Shown piece by piece: positions 1 through 11,400 of a DNA stretch of 39,006 nt; position 1 is the first letter of the stretch, and each line of letters opens with the position of its first letter. The stretch comes from Gemmatimonadota bacterium (GTDB lineage Bacteria; Gemmatimonadota; Gemmatimonadetes; Gemmatimonadales; GWC2-71-9). A model generated the notes under the pieces. The model was not told the DNA's origin, did no database searches, and was given only the letters and a program-made list of their open reading frames with translations. The translations under genes were made by a program, and so were the position numbers. The stretch spans positions 1-39,006 of the forward strand of contig JAOTWJ010000015.1 of NCBI GenBank assembly GCA_029862925.1. Direction: 5' to 3'.

Positions 1-1000
1 CCGCCGCGCGGCGGATGGACGAGCGCATCAGGGGGGCGATCGCGAGCGCCTTGTCCGCCCGTTCGCCCGTGAGCGTTCCGTTCTGGGCCAGCCGCTCCGC
101 CGCCTCGCCCGCCATGAGGGTCGGCACCAGGTACGTGCCGTGCTCGCGCATGAGCCGAATCGCGTCGTCGTCGAGGATCGACCCGTGTTCGATGGAGCTG
201 ACGCCGGCGACCACCGCCGCCTTGATGCCGGCGGTGCCGTGCGCATGGGCCGCCACCCGCCGCTCCATGAGGTGCGCCACCTCGACCGCCGCCCCGAGCT
301 CGTCCGCCATGTACTGCTGGACCCCCACCGAATCGCCTTCCGACAGCACGCCCCCGGTTGCGCAGATCTTGATCAGATCGGCGCCGTGCTTCACCTGATA
401 GCGGATCGCGGCGCGAATCGCGTCCGGCCCGTCGGCGATGCCCCGGCCGACTCCCGGTTCGGCGCCGAAGACGCCCGGCACGTACCCGTTGGTGAAATCG
501 CAGTGCCCGCCGGTGATGCCGAGCGGATGCGCCGCCACCTGCATGCGGGGTCCCGGCACGTCACCGCGCGTGATGGCGTCCCGCAGCGCCACGTCGGCGA
601 ACCCGCCCGCCCCGACGTTGCGCACGGTCGTGAACCCGGCCTCGAGTGTGCGTCGCGCATGCCGCACACCGCGGAGGGCCGCGTCGGCCGGGGTCTCCCG
701 GGCCAACGCGTTATCCCAGCCCGGCTCGCCCAGGACGTGGCCCAGCAGGTGCACGTGCGCATCCACGAACCCCGGTAACACGGTCAGCCGGGAGAGGTCG
801 ATCTCCCGCGCGCCCGCCGGCACGGCGACGTCGGACCCGACGGCCGTGATCCGGCCGCCTTCGATCAGGATCACGACGTTCCGCCGCGGGCCCGCGCCGG
901 TGCCGTCGAGCAGGCGGCCGGCCCGGACGGCCACGACCTGGGCGGGGAGGGTTGGGGGAACGGCGGCAAGCAGGGCGGCAACGAGCACCATGCGTCGCAC
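1..1000 (-). CDS. Zn-dependent amidohydrolase, imidazolonepropionase-like, exported (partial, 3' end off left edge)
   Basis: Probably a metal-dependent hydrolase of cyclic amides or peptides in the amidohydrolase superfamily; the substrate cannot be told. The visible 333 residues show a signal-peptide-like N terminus (hydrophobic residues 5-15, then LPAQ), the composite beta-domain (AGRLLDGTG), the metal motif GFVDAHVH (His82, His84), LIKICATGG with the candidate carboxylated lysine, and later metal-site histidines in AAHAHG and SIEHGS. The C-terminal part with the last metal Asp is outside the window. I chose the GTG at 1000 because GGAGG lies 5 nt upstream (1006-1010); an in-frame ATG at 991 is the alternative. 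It follows the kinase gene on the same strand after 64 bp, so it may be the last gene of that run. Family assignment is firm; export and operon membership are inferred. Confidence 0.85.
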   Translation of the reverse strand, partial: MRRMVLVAALLAAVPPTLPAQVVAVRAGRLLDGTGAGPRRNVVILIEGGRITAVGSDVAVPAGAREIDLSRLTVLPGFVDAHVHLLGHVLGEPGWDNALARETPADAALRGVRHARRTLEAGFTTVRNVGAGGFADVALRDAITRGDVPGPRMQVAAHPLGITGGHCDFTNGYVPGVFGAEPGVGRGIADGPDAIRAAIRYQVKHGADLIKICATGGVLSEGDSVGVQQYMADELGAAVEVAHLMERRVAAHAHGTAGIKAAVVAGVSSIEHGSILDDDAIRLMREHGTYLVPTLMAGEAAERLAQNGTLTGERADKALAIAPLMRSSIRRAA

Positions 1001-1034
1001 GGTGACCTCCGGCGAGGAAGGTGTTGGCGGTGGG

Positions 1035-1055
1035 GTCGGGCGCCCGGCGCCCGAC
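1035..1055. repeat. 10-bp perfect inverted repeat (hairpin) between kinase and amidohydrolase genes
   Basis: GTCGGGCGCC and GGCGCCCGAC flank a single C. No T-run follows on either strand, so it is not a textbook intrinsic terminator. It fills much of the 64-bp gap and could partially terminate transcription, stabilise RNA or bind a protein. Confidence 0.55.
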
Positions 1056-1064
1056 AGCCGCAGG

Positions 1065-2105
1065 CTATTTCAGCAGGGACGCGAGTTTGGTCGCCAGCCC
1101 AGGATCGTCCGCCGTCTGCAGCAGGGCGCGTCCAAACTCCAGCGCCGTGCCGAAGCGATCGTCCGGCTCCGCGGCCATCGATCGCATGAGCGTCGCTTCG
1201 AGAGGAGCGGGGAAATCGGGCTGGTACTGTCGCAGGGTGGCCGGCTTGCCGCGCAGCCGCGCGATCATCATCTCCTGCGCGCTGCGGCCGGCGAAGGGCA
1301 GCTTCCCGGTGAACATCTCGAACGCCACGACCCCGAGCGCGTAGATGTCGCTGCGGGCATCGAGCTCTTTCCCGCGAATCTGTTCCGGGCTCATGAACTC
1401 CGGCGTACCGAGGATGATGCCCGTCGCCGTGAGCTTGGCCATCGAGGGGTCCGCCCGGTTCTCTTTCGCGAGGCCGAAGTCCATGACGACCGCCTTGTCG
1501 GTGCCGTCACCGGCCGGCACCAGCATCACGTTTTCCGGCTTCAGATCGCGATGGATGATGTGCATCTGGTGGGCGTGCTGGAGCCCGGAGCAGATCTGCA
1601 CCAGCCACTCGACGCCCATCCCCACCGCCATGGGGCCGACCTTGGCTTCGCGGTCGGAGAGCAGCTCCCCCCGCAGGTAGGGCATCACCAGGTAGATGAG
1701 GCCGTCCTCGGTCTCCCCCAACCGCATGATCTTGCAGACGTGGGGGTGCTCCAACCGCATGGCCAGCCCCGCCTCCCGCCGCAGTCGCTGCACGGAACTC
1801 TGGTCGGCTGACAGCTTGGGCGAGAGGATCTTGATCGCCACGGTCGCGCCGCGCGTCAGGTCCTTGGCCTCGTACACGTAGGACATGCCACCTTCGCCGA
1901 GGCGCCGCAGGACCTCGTAGCGATTGTCGATCCGCTGACTGGAGAGCGTGAAGCGATCCGGCGCCGGCGGTTTGTAGGCCTTGCGGACCGTGGTGCCGGA
2001 GGTCCCGGCGACCGCCACGTCCACCAACGGGCTGCCGTCCTTCGGACAGAAGCGGGCATCTCCGCTGAAGACCGATCCGCACTTCGTGCAGCGGCGCTGG
2101 CTCAT
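1065..2105 (-). CDS. Soluble Ser/Thr protein kinase (PknB/Hanks type) with N-terminal zinc ribbon
   Basis: 346 aa. Residues 1-25 form a short zinc-ribbon-like knuckle with Cys6, Cys9, Cys20 and Asp23 where a fourth Cys would be expected. The kinase domain spans about 63-330: Gly-rich loop GEGGMSYVYE (70-79), VAIK with Lys92, catalytic loop HRDLKPEN with Asp187, DFG Asp209-Gly211, and GTPEFMSPE ending the activation segment. All core catalytic residues are present. No transmembrane segment or PASTA domain is visible, so it is probably cytoplasmic. Start ATG 2105 overlaps the stop of the GGDEF gene (ATGA, 2102-2105) behind a GGTGAAGAC ribosome site, so the two are translationally coupled and may share a signalling path. 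Substrate unknown. Confidence 0.93.
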   Translation of the reverse strand: MSQRRCTKCGSVFSGDARFCPKDGSPLVDVAVAGTSGTTVRKAYKPPAPDRFTLSSQRIDNRYEVLRRLGEGGMSYVYEAKDLTRGATVAIKILSPKLSADQSSVQRLRREAGLAMRLEHPHVCKIMRLGETEDGLIYLVMPYLRGELLSDREAKVGPMAVGMGVEWLVQICSGLQHAHQMHIIHRDLKPENVMLVPAGDGTDKAVVMDFGLAKENRADPSMAKLTATGIILGTPEFMSPEQIRGKELDARSDIYALGVVAFEMFTGKLPFAGRSAQEMMIARLRGKPATLRQYQPDFPAPLEATLMRSMAAEPDDRFGTALEFGRALLQTADDPGLATKLASLLK

Positions 2106-3586
2106 GTCTTCACCTGATTGCGTCCGGCGTTCTTGGCCGAGTACATCGCCACGTCGGCCCTGGCGATCAGTCCCTCCACCGTGTCCACGCCCGACTCCGG
2201 CATCGCGGACACGCCGATCGAGGCCGTAACGTACAACGGATCGCCCGACTCCGCGAAGTCGTGCTCGGCAAGGCGCACCCGCAGGCGCTCGGCGAACACG
2301 ACCGCCCCATCGAAGGTCGTCTCGGGCAGACCGAGCACGAACTCGTCGCCCCCGTACCGTCCCACGATGTCCACCGCACGCGCTTCCTTGCGGAGCAGCT
2401 CGCCGACCCCCCGGAGGACCGTGTCGCCGGCGGCGTGTCCCCGCCCGTCGTTCACGTCCTTGAAGTTGTCGAGATCGACCAGCAGCACCGCCAGCGTCTG
2501 CCCGTAGCGCTTGACGCGCTCCAGCTCGCTCTCCATGCGCTCGAACAAGCCGCGCCGGTTGGCGCAGCCGGTGAGCGCGTCCGTCTGGGCCAGCTCCAAA
2601 TAGCGCTCGCGGTCCGTAATCGCCGACTCGAGGTCGTACGCCCGGTCGATGGCGGTCACGGCGGCACCGATGACCGTGCTGGCAAACTCGACGTCCTCGG
2701 GCGAGAGCGGTTTGTCCTCCTGGGTGGCCCGCAGGAAGAAGACGCCGCGCTGTTCCTTCCGCAGCGAGAAGGGCAGGGCGATGGCCGACCGGGTGACGAC
2801 CTGGATCCCCTCCGCCACCCACTCCTTGCGGACCTGGTCGTACAGCGGATCGGTGGTGACATCCTGCACGAGCACCGCCTGTCCACGATCGAGCGCGCGG
2901 CGGATCTCGGGGTACTTCCGCAGCTCGATCTGCAGATTGCGCAGGTGGGGGTTCTCGAAGGCCGCCACGACCAGGCCGAACCGGTCGCCCGCATGGGCGA
3001 GCACCATCGAGCAGCGGGCGAGTCCCAGGACGCGGGCCACGCGGCGGGCCAGGACGTGGTAGATGTCGTCGGGCTTGAGCGTGTCCGTGATTTCGTGGAG
3101 GATGTCGAGCATCTCGGCCCGGACCCGGGCTTCGGCGGTGCTCGCCCGGGCTTCCTCGGCGAGCCGCCGGGCGTCGGCTCGGGCGTCGCGCAGCGTCCGG
3201 CTCTGGCGCAAGCGGGCATCCACCCGGGCGACCAGTTCGCGAACCCGGAACGGCTTGGCGATGAAGTCGTCCGCGCCGAGCCCCAGAGCCTGCGCGGTCG
3301 CCTCCTCCGGCGGCATCGACGAGATCATCAGAACCGGGAGCGACTCCCACGCGGGATCGGAGCGGATCGTCTCGAGCAGTTGGAGCCCGTCCACCTTGGG
3401 CATCATGATGTCGAGCAGGAGCAGATCCGGCTGTTCGGCCCGCAGGACGTCGATCAGCCCCTCGCCGCCCTCGACCGGCACGACGTGATGGCCCCGGTCC
3501 CGGAGGATGTAGAGGATGGTCTTGAGCAGGGTCGGGTCGTCGTCCGCGACGACGATCGTGGTGCGCTCGGCTGCCGGGGACGTCAC
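2102..3586 (-). CDS. Response regulator-GAF-GGDEF diguanylate cyclase
   Basis: 494 aa. The receiver domain (about 9-128) has acidic residues in VADDDP, phospho-acceptor Asp59 (LLLLDIMMPK) and Lys111 (AKPF). A charged helical linker (about 130-165) leads to a GAF-like domain (about 175-320) and a C-terminal GGDEF domain (about 335-490). The active site GGDEF is intact (412-416), and an RxxD product-inhibition site (Arg403-Asp406) sits exactly five residues before it, so it should make c-di-GMP with feedback control. No EAL domain is present. The start is GTG at 3586, overlapping the preceding gene's stop (GTGA). The partner histidine kinase is not in the window. Domain calls are firm; the GAF ligand is unknown. 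Confidence 0.95.
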   Translation of the reverse strand: MTSPAAERTTIVVADDDPTLLKTILYILRDRGHHVVPVEGGEGLIDVLRAEQPDLLLLDIMMPKVDGLQLLETIRSDPAWESLPVLMISSMPPEEATAQALGLGADDFIAKPFRVRELVARVDARLRQSRTLRDARADARRLAEEARASTAEARVRAEMLDILHEITDTLKPDDIYHVLARRVARVLGLARCSMVLAHAGDRFGLVVAAFENPHLRNLQIELRKYPEIRRALDRGQAVLVQDVTTDPLYDQVRKEWVAEGIQVVTRSAIALPFSLRKEQRGVFFLRATQEDKPLSPEDVEFASTVIGAAVTAIDRAYDLESAITDRERYLELAQTDALTGCANRRGLFERMESELERVKRYGQTLAVLLVDLDNFKDVNDGRGHAAGDTVLRGVGELLRKEARAVDIVGRYGGDEFVLGLPETTFDGAVVFAERLRVRLAEHDFAESGDPLYVTASIGVSAMPESGVDTVEGLIARADVAMYSAKNAGRNQVKT

Positions 3587-4569
3587 CCGCTCGTCCTTGC
3601 GGCGAGGGCCTCGACCGCTGCCGGATCGACGTTCCCGCCGCTCACGACGAGCACCGTCGGGCCCGTGGGCCGGAACGCGCCGGCGCGGAGCGCCGCCGTG
3701 GTCGCGGCGCCGGACGGCTCGACGAGGAGCCCCATCGCCCGGTGCAACCAGACCGTCGCGTCGGCAATGGCCGCATCGGTCACGGTCACCGCGTCCACGC
3801 GGTATCGCACGTGCGCGAACGTCAGGCTGCCCACGGCCACCGGGAGGAGGCCATCGGCGATGCTGTGCGTCCGATCGAGTCGCACGACGCGGCCCGTCCG
3901 GAGCGCGGCGTGCAACGCGGCGGCGCCGTCGGGCTCGACGGCCGTGACCCGGGTCGCCGGACGGAGCGCCGCGAGCGCCGTCGTGATGCCGGCGATCAGC
4001 CCGCCGCCGCCCACCGGCACGGCGACGTGCGCCACGTCCGGCAGGTCCTCGACGATCTCGAGCCCCACCGTGCCCTGCCCCGCGATCACGTCGGGGTGAT
4101 CGAACGGAGGGACGACCTGCAGTCCCTCACGCGCAATCAGCTCCTCGGCTTTCGCCCGACGGTCTTCCGATGTGGTGCCGGCGAACACGACTTCGCCACC
4201 CCACTTCTTCACGCCCGCCACCTTCGTGGGTGGCGCCGTCTCCGGCATCACGATCACGGCCCGCAGTCCGAGGCGGCGGGCGGCGTAGGCCACCGCCTGG
4301 CCGTGGTTGCCGCTGGAGTAGGTGATGACCCCGCGCCGGCGCGCGGCCGCGGGCAACCGGCGGACGGCCGTCCACGCCCCCCGCAGCTTAAAGGCCCCGG
4401 TGGGCTGGCGGTTCTCGAGCTTGAGGAAGACCGGGACGCCTGCCGCCTGGCGCAGGGCATCGACGGGAAGGAGCGGGGTTCGTTCGGCAACCCCGACGAG
4501 GCCGGCGGCGGCCTCGCGAATCGCCTCAAGCGTCACGAGGCCGCCCACGGCCGTGGTTCCGGACGTCAC
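3583..4569 (-). CDS. PLP-dependent threonine dehydratase / serine racemase-like enzyme
   Basis: 328 aa, the length of single-domain catabolic threonine dehydratases and serine racemases; the C-terminal regulatory ACT domain of biosynthetic IlvA is absent. Fold-type II PLP landmarks are TGAFKLRGA with the Schiff-base lysine, the SSGNHGQA substrate loop, the phosphate-binding VGGGGLIAG loop, and VVSGGN near the C terminus. It would deaminate threonine or serine to the 2-oxo acid, or racemise serine; sequence alone does not decide. The start is GTG at 4569 without a strong ribosome site; a later GTG (Val-Thr-Leu-Glu) is possible. It lies 35 bp after gyrA and overlaps the GGDEF gene by 4 bp (GTGA, 3583-3586). 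Confidence 0.9.
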   Translation of the reverse strand: MTSGTTAVGGLVTLEAIREAAAGLVGVAERTPLLPVDALRQAAGVPVFLKLENRQPTGAFKLRGAWTAVRRLPAAARRRGVITYSSGNHGQAVAYAARRLGLRAVIVMPETAPPTKVAGVKKWGGEVVFAGTTSEDRRAKAEELIAREGLQVVPPFDHPDVIAGQGTVGLEIVEDLPDVAHVAVPVGGGGLIAGITTALAALRPATRVTAVEPDGAAALHAALRTGRVVRLDRTHSIADGLLPVAVGSLTFAHVRYRVDAVTVTDAAIADATVWLHRAMGLLVEPSGAATTAALRAGAFRPTGPTVLVVSGGNVDPAAVEALAARTSG

Positions 4570-4604
4570 AGTGCCGCGAATCTACCGGCTGGACGGCACG
4601 GCCG

Positions 4605-7118
<2,514 letters not shown>

Positions 7119-7138
7119 GGACGTCCCTCGGAATACGG

Positions 7139-7163
7139 AAAAAAGGGGGCCGGCGGACCCCCT
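7139..7163 (-). terminator. Terminator-shaped hairpin with U-run in the gyrA leader
   Basis: On the minus strand a 6-bp AGGGGG/CCCCCT stem with an 8-nt loop is followed immediately by a run of about six T (7144-7139). The gyrA ribosome site starts 9 nt further on. No minus-strand gene lies just upstream, so it would act within gyrA's own leader. On the plus strand the A-run precedes the stem, so it would not terminate there. Confidence 0.6.
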
Positions 7164-7177
7164 AACGGAGCCTATCA

Positions 7178-7206
7178 AACATAGCCGGAACCCGGCCCGT
7201 TTTCAA
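7178..7206 (-). promoter_or_regulatory. Candidate sigma-70-type promoter of gyrA
   Basis: The minus strand reads TTGAAA (7206-7201), a 17-nt spacer, then TATGTT (7183-7178): 5/6 and 4/6 matches to the housekeeping consensus at ideal spacing. Transcription would start near 7171, giving a leader of about 53 nt that begins almost directly with the terminator-shaped hairpin. Confidence 0.55.
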
Positions 7207-7239
7207 TGGGCGAAGGAATGCGTAAGTCCTTGTGCGAAT

Positions 7240-7248
7240 TGGTATTAT
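7240..7248 (+). promoter_or_regulatory. Candidate extended -10 promoter for the plus-strand lipoprotein gene
   Basis: TGG followed by TATTAT (7243-7248, 5/6 match) forms an extended -10 element; no good -35 is visible. It faces away from the gyrA promoter in the 252-bp divergent gap and would leave a leader of about 115 nt before 7371. Confidence 0.35.
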
Positions 7249-7370
7249 GCCGCAGCTGGGCGGGGGGGCCTCGGCGCCCGGGGAACCCGGGCCGTCCGCG
7301 GGCCGCCGGCCTCCTTGCGCGCGCCGCGCGCGGGCTGCACCCTGCGCACTCCCTCTGCGCGGAGTCCGTC

Positions 7371-7811
7371 ATGCGCCTCCACCCCCTGGTCGTCCTGCCG
7401 CTGCTCCTCGGAGCCTGCGCGCCGCGAGCCCCAGAGCCGGCGGCCGACCCGACCCCGGAGATTCGGGCGTTGCTCGCGGCTTCCGCGCGCGCCTGGAACG
7501 CGGGCGACCTGGACGGCTTCCTGGTCACCTATGCGCGGGACTCCGCGACGACGTTCCTCACGAGCGGCGGCCTGACGCACGGATACGACGCGATTCGTGC
7601 CCGCTACGCGGCGCGCTTCGAGCCGGGCGCGACGCGCGATTCCCTGCGCTTTGCGGATCTCCGCGTCCGGGCGCTCGGCCCCACCCACGCGCTCGTGACC
7701 GCCCGCTACGTGCTGCGTCGAGGCAATTCCGTCACGGCCGAGGGTCCGTTCACGGTGGTGCTCGAACGGCGCGCGGAAGGGTGGCGCATGATTCACGATC
7801 ACACGTCGTGA
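7371..7811 (+). CDS. Small lipoprotein with NTF2/SnoaL-like (DUF4440-type) domain
   Basis: 146 aa. A short lipoprotein signal ends at lipobox LGAC (Cys16), so the product is predicted to be membrane-anchored outside the cytoplasm. The remaining ~115 residues fit the cone-shaped NTF2-like fold: helix LLAASARAWNAGDLDGFL, the segment YARDSATTFLTSGGLTHGYDAIRARY, then strands ending in GWRMIHDHTS. This family includes steroid isomerase-like and stress-related proteins, but no catalytic set can be assigned, so the function is unknown. GGAG lies 6 nt before the ATG. It is a single gene, divergent from gyrA and convergent with the efflux cassette. Confidence 0.85.
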   Translation: MRLHPLVVLPLLLGACAPRAPEPAADPTPEIRALLAASARAWNAGDLDGFLVTYARDSATTFLTSGGLTHGYDAIRARYAARFEPGATRDSLRFADLRVRALGPTHALVTARYVLRRGNSVTAEGPFTVVLERRAEGWRMIHDHTS

Positions 7812-7813
7812 AC

Positions 7814-7860
7814 GCGGCGGAGGAGGGAACGACGGCACGGTAGACACCCCAGTCCGCCGC
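7814..7860. terminator. Possible bidirectional hairpin in a convergent gap
   Basis: GCGGCGGA (7814-7821) and TCCGCCGC (7853-7860) form an 8-bp inverted repeat with a 31-nt loop between the lipoprotein stop and the end of the efflux cassette. There is no T-run, so termination here is only a guess from position. Confidence 0.3.
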
Positions 7861-7877
7861 TCGGGCTTCTCGGCCCG

Positions 7878-8402
7878 TCACCGCCGGGCAGCGGGAGGCG
7901 CCACGCGTACCCGGAGACCGACTCTGGCGCTGGCGGGCCACGGCACCGGTACCCAGCGCTCGTGCGAGGCGATGAGACCAATCGCCGTCCCCAGCGCCAC
8001 TGGGGGGAGCCCGATGATGAGGCCCACCTTGGCGAACTCATCCGCCTCGCACAGCGTGTCCGGGTCGCTGCAGAACGCTGCCAAGAACAGCCCGGTGGCC
8101 GCACCGCCGACGATGGCCCCGATGATCGCCCCGCGGGCCACGTGCGAGCGCCGACCGAGGCTCACCTCCAATCGGCGCACGCCCACGCGCAGGGCTATGG
8201 CGGGATCAGCGCCGGCGCGCGAAGCGAGCCACAGGGTGTCACCCGTCACCCGGGCGAGCGTCCCCACGAGGCGCGGTGCCTGGTCGTCCGTGCGGGTGAT
8301 CCGGACCCGGGCTCCGGGCGCCATCTGGGGTCGTTCCTGCGCCATCAGCCCCGCTGAGACAAGCGCGAGGGGCACGGCAGCGGCGAGCACCCGTGGAACC
8401 AT
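7878..8402 (-). CDS. Secreted or membrane glycine-zipper protein, last gene of efflux cassette
   Basis: 174 aa, function unknown. After a signal peptide (hydrophobic residues about 5-20, GLMAQ) comes a beta-rich segment that reads like a small SH3-like or surface-measuring domain (PGARVRITRTDD, LVGTLARVTGDTLWL). Then come SLGRRSHVARG and a glycine-zipper helix GAIIGAIVGGAATGLFL, a loop with two cysteines (CSDPDTLC) and a second hydrophobic segment VGLIIGLPPVALGTAIGLIAS. I chose ATG 8402 because the signal peptide starts there; the upstream extension would overlap the RND gene in another frame. Only one base separates the RND stop codon (8404-8406) from this start, so it is probably co-translated with the pump. 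Confidence 0.75.
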   Translation of the reverse strand: MVPRVLAAAVPLALVSAGLMAQERPQMAPGARVRITRTDDQAPRLVGTLARVTGDTLWLASRAGADPAIALRVGVRRLEVSLGRRSHVARGAIIGAIVGGAATGLFLAAFCSDPDTLCEADEFAKVGLIIGLPPVALGTAIGLIASHERWVPVPWPASARVGLRVRVAPPAARR

Positions 8403-8403
8403 G

Positions 8404-11400
8404 CTACCCGCCCGTCGGCGCGAGCCCGTGCGGCGCGACTTCGCTGGCACCCTGCTTCGCGGCGACGACCCCGCCTTCCGCTCTCCGCTTCTCCGGCCCG
8501 CGCTCGAGCAGCATGTACAGCGTCGGGGTCACGGTCAGCACGAACAGCGTCGAACTCGCGAGTCCGCCGATCAGCGCCAGGCCCAGAGCGTTCCAGATGT
8601 TCGCATCCGCCGATTCGCTGAACAGCACGAGCGGCAGCAGCCCGAAGATGGTGGTGAAGCTCGTCATCAGGATGGGACGCACTCGCTCGAGCGTGCCGCG
8701 AACCACCGCATCGCGCAGTGCGAGTCCGTACGTCCGCCGCAGCAGGTTCACGTGATCGACGAGGAGAATGGCGTTGTTGACCACGATGCCGCCCATCATG
8801 ATCACGCCGATATACGCCTCCCGCGTGAAGCTCGCCTCCATGAAGTAGAAGATCAGGAACACGCCGACGAGCGCCATCGGGACCGTGAGCAGCACACAGA
8901 AGGGCTGGCGCACCGACTCGAACAGCGCGGCCGTGACCATGAAGATCAGAATGAGGGAGACGGCCAGCACCTCGTAGATCTGTTTCTGCTCGTCGCTCGA
9001 CCAGCGCCACTCCTGCTCGCCCTCGATGGTATAGCCCTCGGGGAGTCGGGTGTTGGCGATGACGGCGTCGCGTACGCGGTCGCCCAACTTGGTCGGGCCA
9101 CGGAACTCGTAGCTCACGTAGCGCTGGTACTGCTGGTTCTCGCGCTCGATCCGGTTCAGCACCTCGCGTTCGCCCACCGCCGCCACGTCGCCCAGGCGCA
9201 CGCCCTGGCCCGTCGGGGTCTGGAGCAGGATCTCCGGCAACTCGAGCACGTCCACCTGCTCGTTGTCGGCGAGCTTGACGTCGAACCGCAGCTCGTCGCC
9301 GGCGACGCGGATGAAGCCCCGGCGCACGGTCCCCTGGACGGCCGCGGCCACCTGATAGACGACATCCTGCGCGGTGAGTCCGTGCAGGCCGAGCCGCTCG
9401 CGGTCCAGTGACAGCACGAACTCGCTCGCCTTGTCGCGCGTGTACCACCCGCCCGCCGAGTTGATGTCCACGTCCCGAATGCGGGAGAACCGCCGCAACC
9501 GTCGGCCGAGATCGTCGGCGATCTGCCGCACCGTTTCGTAGTTGTAGCCCAGCACCTTGATGGAGTAGTTGGGTGGGGTCGAGCCGCCGCCGTAGAACGA
9601 CGGACCGTAGCCGAACACGCGCACCTCCGCCCCGCCAAACTGATAGCTGTACGCCAGCATCTGTTCCTTGATGGCGGCAGGCACCTGCGTCTGTTCGAGC
9701 GAGTCGGGGAACGTGACCGTGATGTTCGCGAACTGGGGCAGCACGCGCGTGGTGAATCGCTCGATTTCCGGCATCTCCCGGAGTTTGGCTTCGAAGAAGC
9801 GGGCGAGCTCGTCGGTCCGATCCAGCTCCTCGCCGCGCGGCAGTTGAATCCGGATGTTGATGAACGTCTGCTGTCCCCACCAGGCACGCCACAGCACCCC
9901 GCGGGTGACATACTTGTCGAACACGCGATAGGACCCGCCCAGACACGCGAGGGCGATGACGATCGCAAGCCACGGCCACCGGAGGGTGAAGCCGAGCAAG
10001 CCGGCGTAGACGCGGACGTAGAGGGGGGAGTCGGGAGGGCGGAGCGGGTCCGCCGGCCCGCCGGATGGCGTGCCGTCTGCGCCGCCGACCTCGCCCCGGG
10101 ACCGCGCTTCGCTCCCTGCTCCCCCGAGGATCTTCGCCGCCAGCGCCGGAATGAACGTGAACGCCACGAACAGACTGGCCACCAGGCTCATCCCGACCAC
10201 GATCGCGAGCGGAATGTAGTAATCCCGCAGCTCTCCCTGGAGGTAAACGAACGGGACGAACACGATCACCGTCGTGAGGGTCGCGGCCAGGATGGCGAGC
10301 ATCACCTCCTTGGCCCCGCGCTCGGCGGCCACCGCGGCCGTCGCCCGTTCCTCGGCCGTCCCGCGCCTCCCCTTCCGGTAGATGTTCTCCAGCACGACGA
10401 TGGCGTTGTCCACGATCAGCCCGAAGCCCATGGCGAGCCCCATGAGCGTGAGCACGTTCAGGCTGAGGCCGCCGAAGTAGATCAGGTTGAGCGCGATCAG
10501 GATGGAAAACGCGATCGTCGCGAACACGATGCCCGCCGACCGGAACGACCGCAGGAACACGAGCAGCACCACGAAAACGACGACCGCGGCGATCAGCGCG
10601 CGGATCCGGAGGTCCGTGAGTGCCGTGCGGATCGCGTCGCTCTCGTCATCGTCGAGGAGCAGGCGGACGCCCGGCGGATGGAGGGTCTCGAGCTGGTCGA
10701 GGCGCAGCTTCACGCGGTCTGCCACCGCGACCGTGTTGACGCCGGTCTCCTTGTGGATCTGGAAGGCGACCGCCGGCTGCCCGTCGATCCGGTAAAGGCT
10801 ACGCGGCTCTTCATACGTGTCGTGGACGGTGGCCACGTCGCTCACCCGCACCAGCCGGCCGCGATCGGTGAGCAGCGCGGTGCGCCGGATCTCATCCGGA
10901 GACTCGGTGCGCTGGCGGATCGCGAGCGTGCGCTGCACCCCGTCCAGCTCCACGACCCCGGCTTCCGCCACGGTTTCCAGCTCGAGGATCCGCTGCCACA
11001 CGACCTGCGGAGAGAGGCCGAGGGCCCGGGTCTTCGTGTCGTCGAGCACGATCTCGAGCACCCGGTCGCGCCCCCCGTAGACTTCCACGCCGGCCACTCC
11101 ATCGAGCTGCAATAGCTCGGGCAGGAGCTGGTCGTCGACGTGCACGCGGAGGGCCTCGAGCGTGTATGGGCCGGTGAGCGTGTAGCGCAGGAAGGGGCGG
11201 GACTGCTCGCGGAACTCCTCGGGCACGTACGGCTCGATGCGCGGCCCGAGCACGCCTTCCGGCAGCTCGTCTTCGACGGCGGCCAGCCGCTCCGAAAGCT
11301 CGAGGCGCGCGAAGTCCATGTCCGTACCGCGGGCGAACTTCACGGTGACCTGCGCGCGCGCCTGCCCGTACTGCTCGCTCGAGATGGACGAGATTTCCTC

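Noticed and set aside
2106-3350. N-terminal extension of the kinase frame
   Set aside because: It runs in another frame through the GGDEF gene and has no domain; the ATGA overlap and zinc ribbon define the real start at 2105.
7119-7178. Upstream in-frame start for gyrA
   Set aside because: It would include the promoter/hairpin region and add a Gly/Ser/Phe-rich extension absent from GyrA; ATG 7118 has a good ribosome site.
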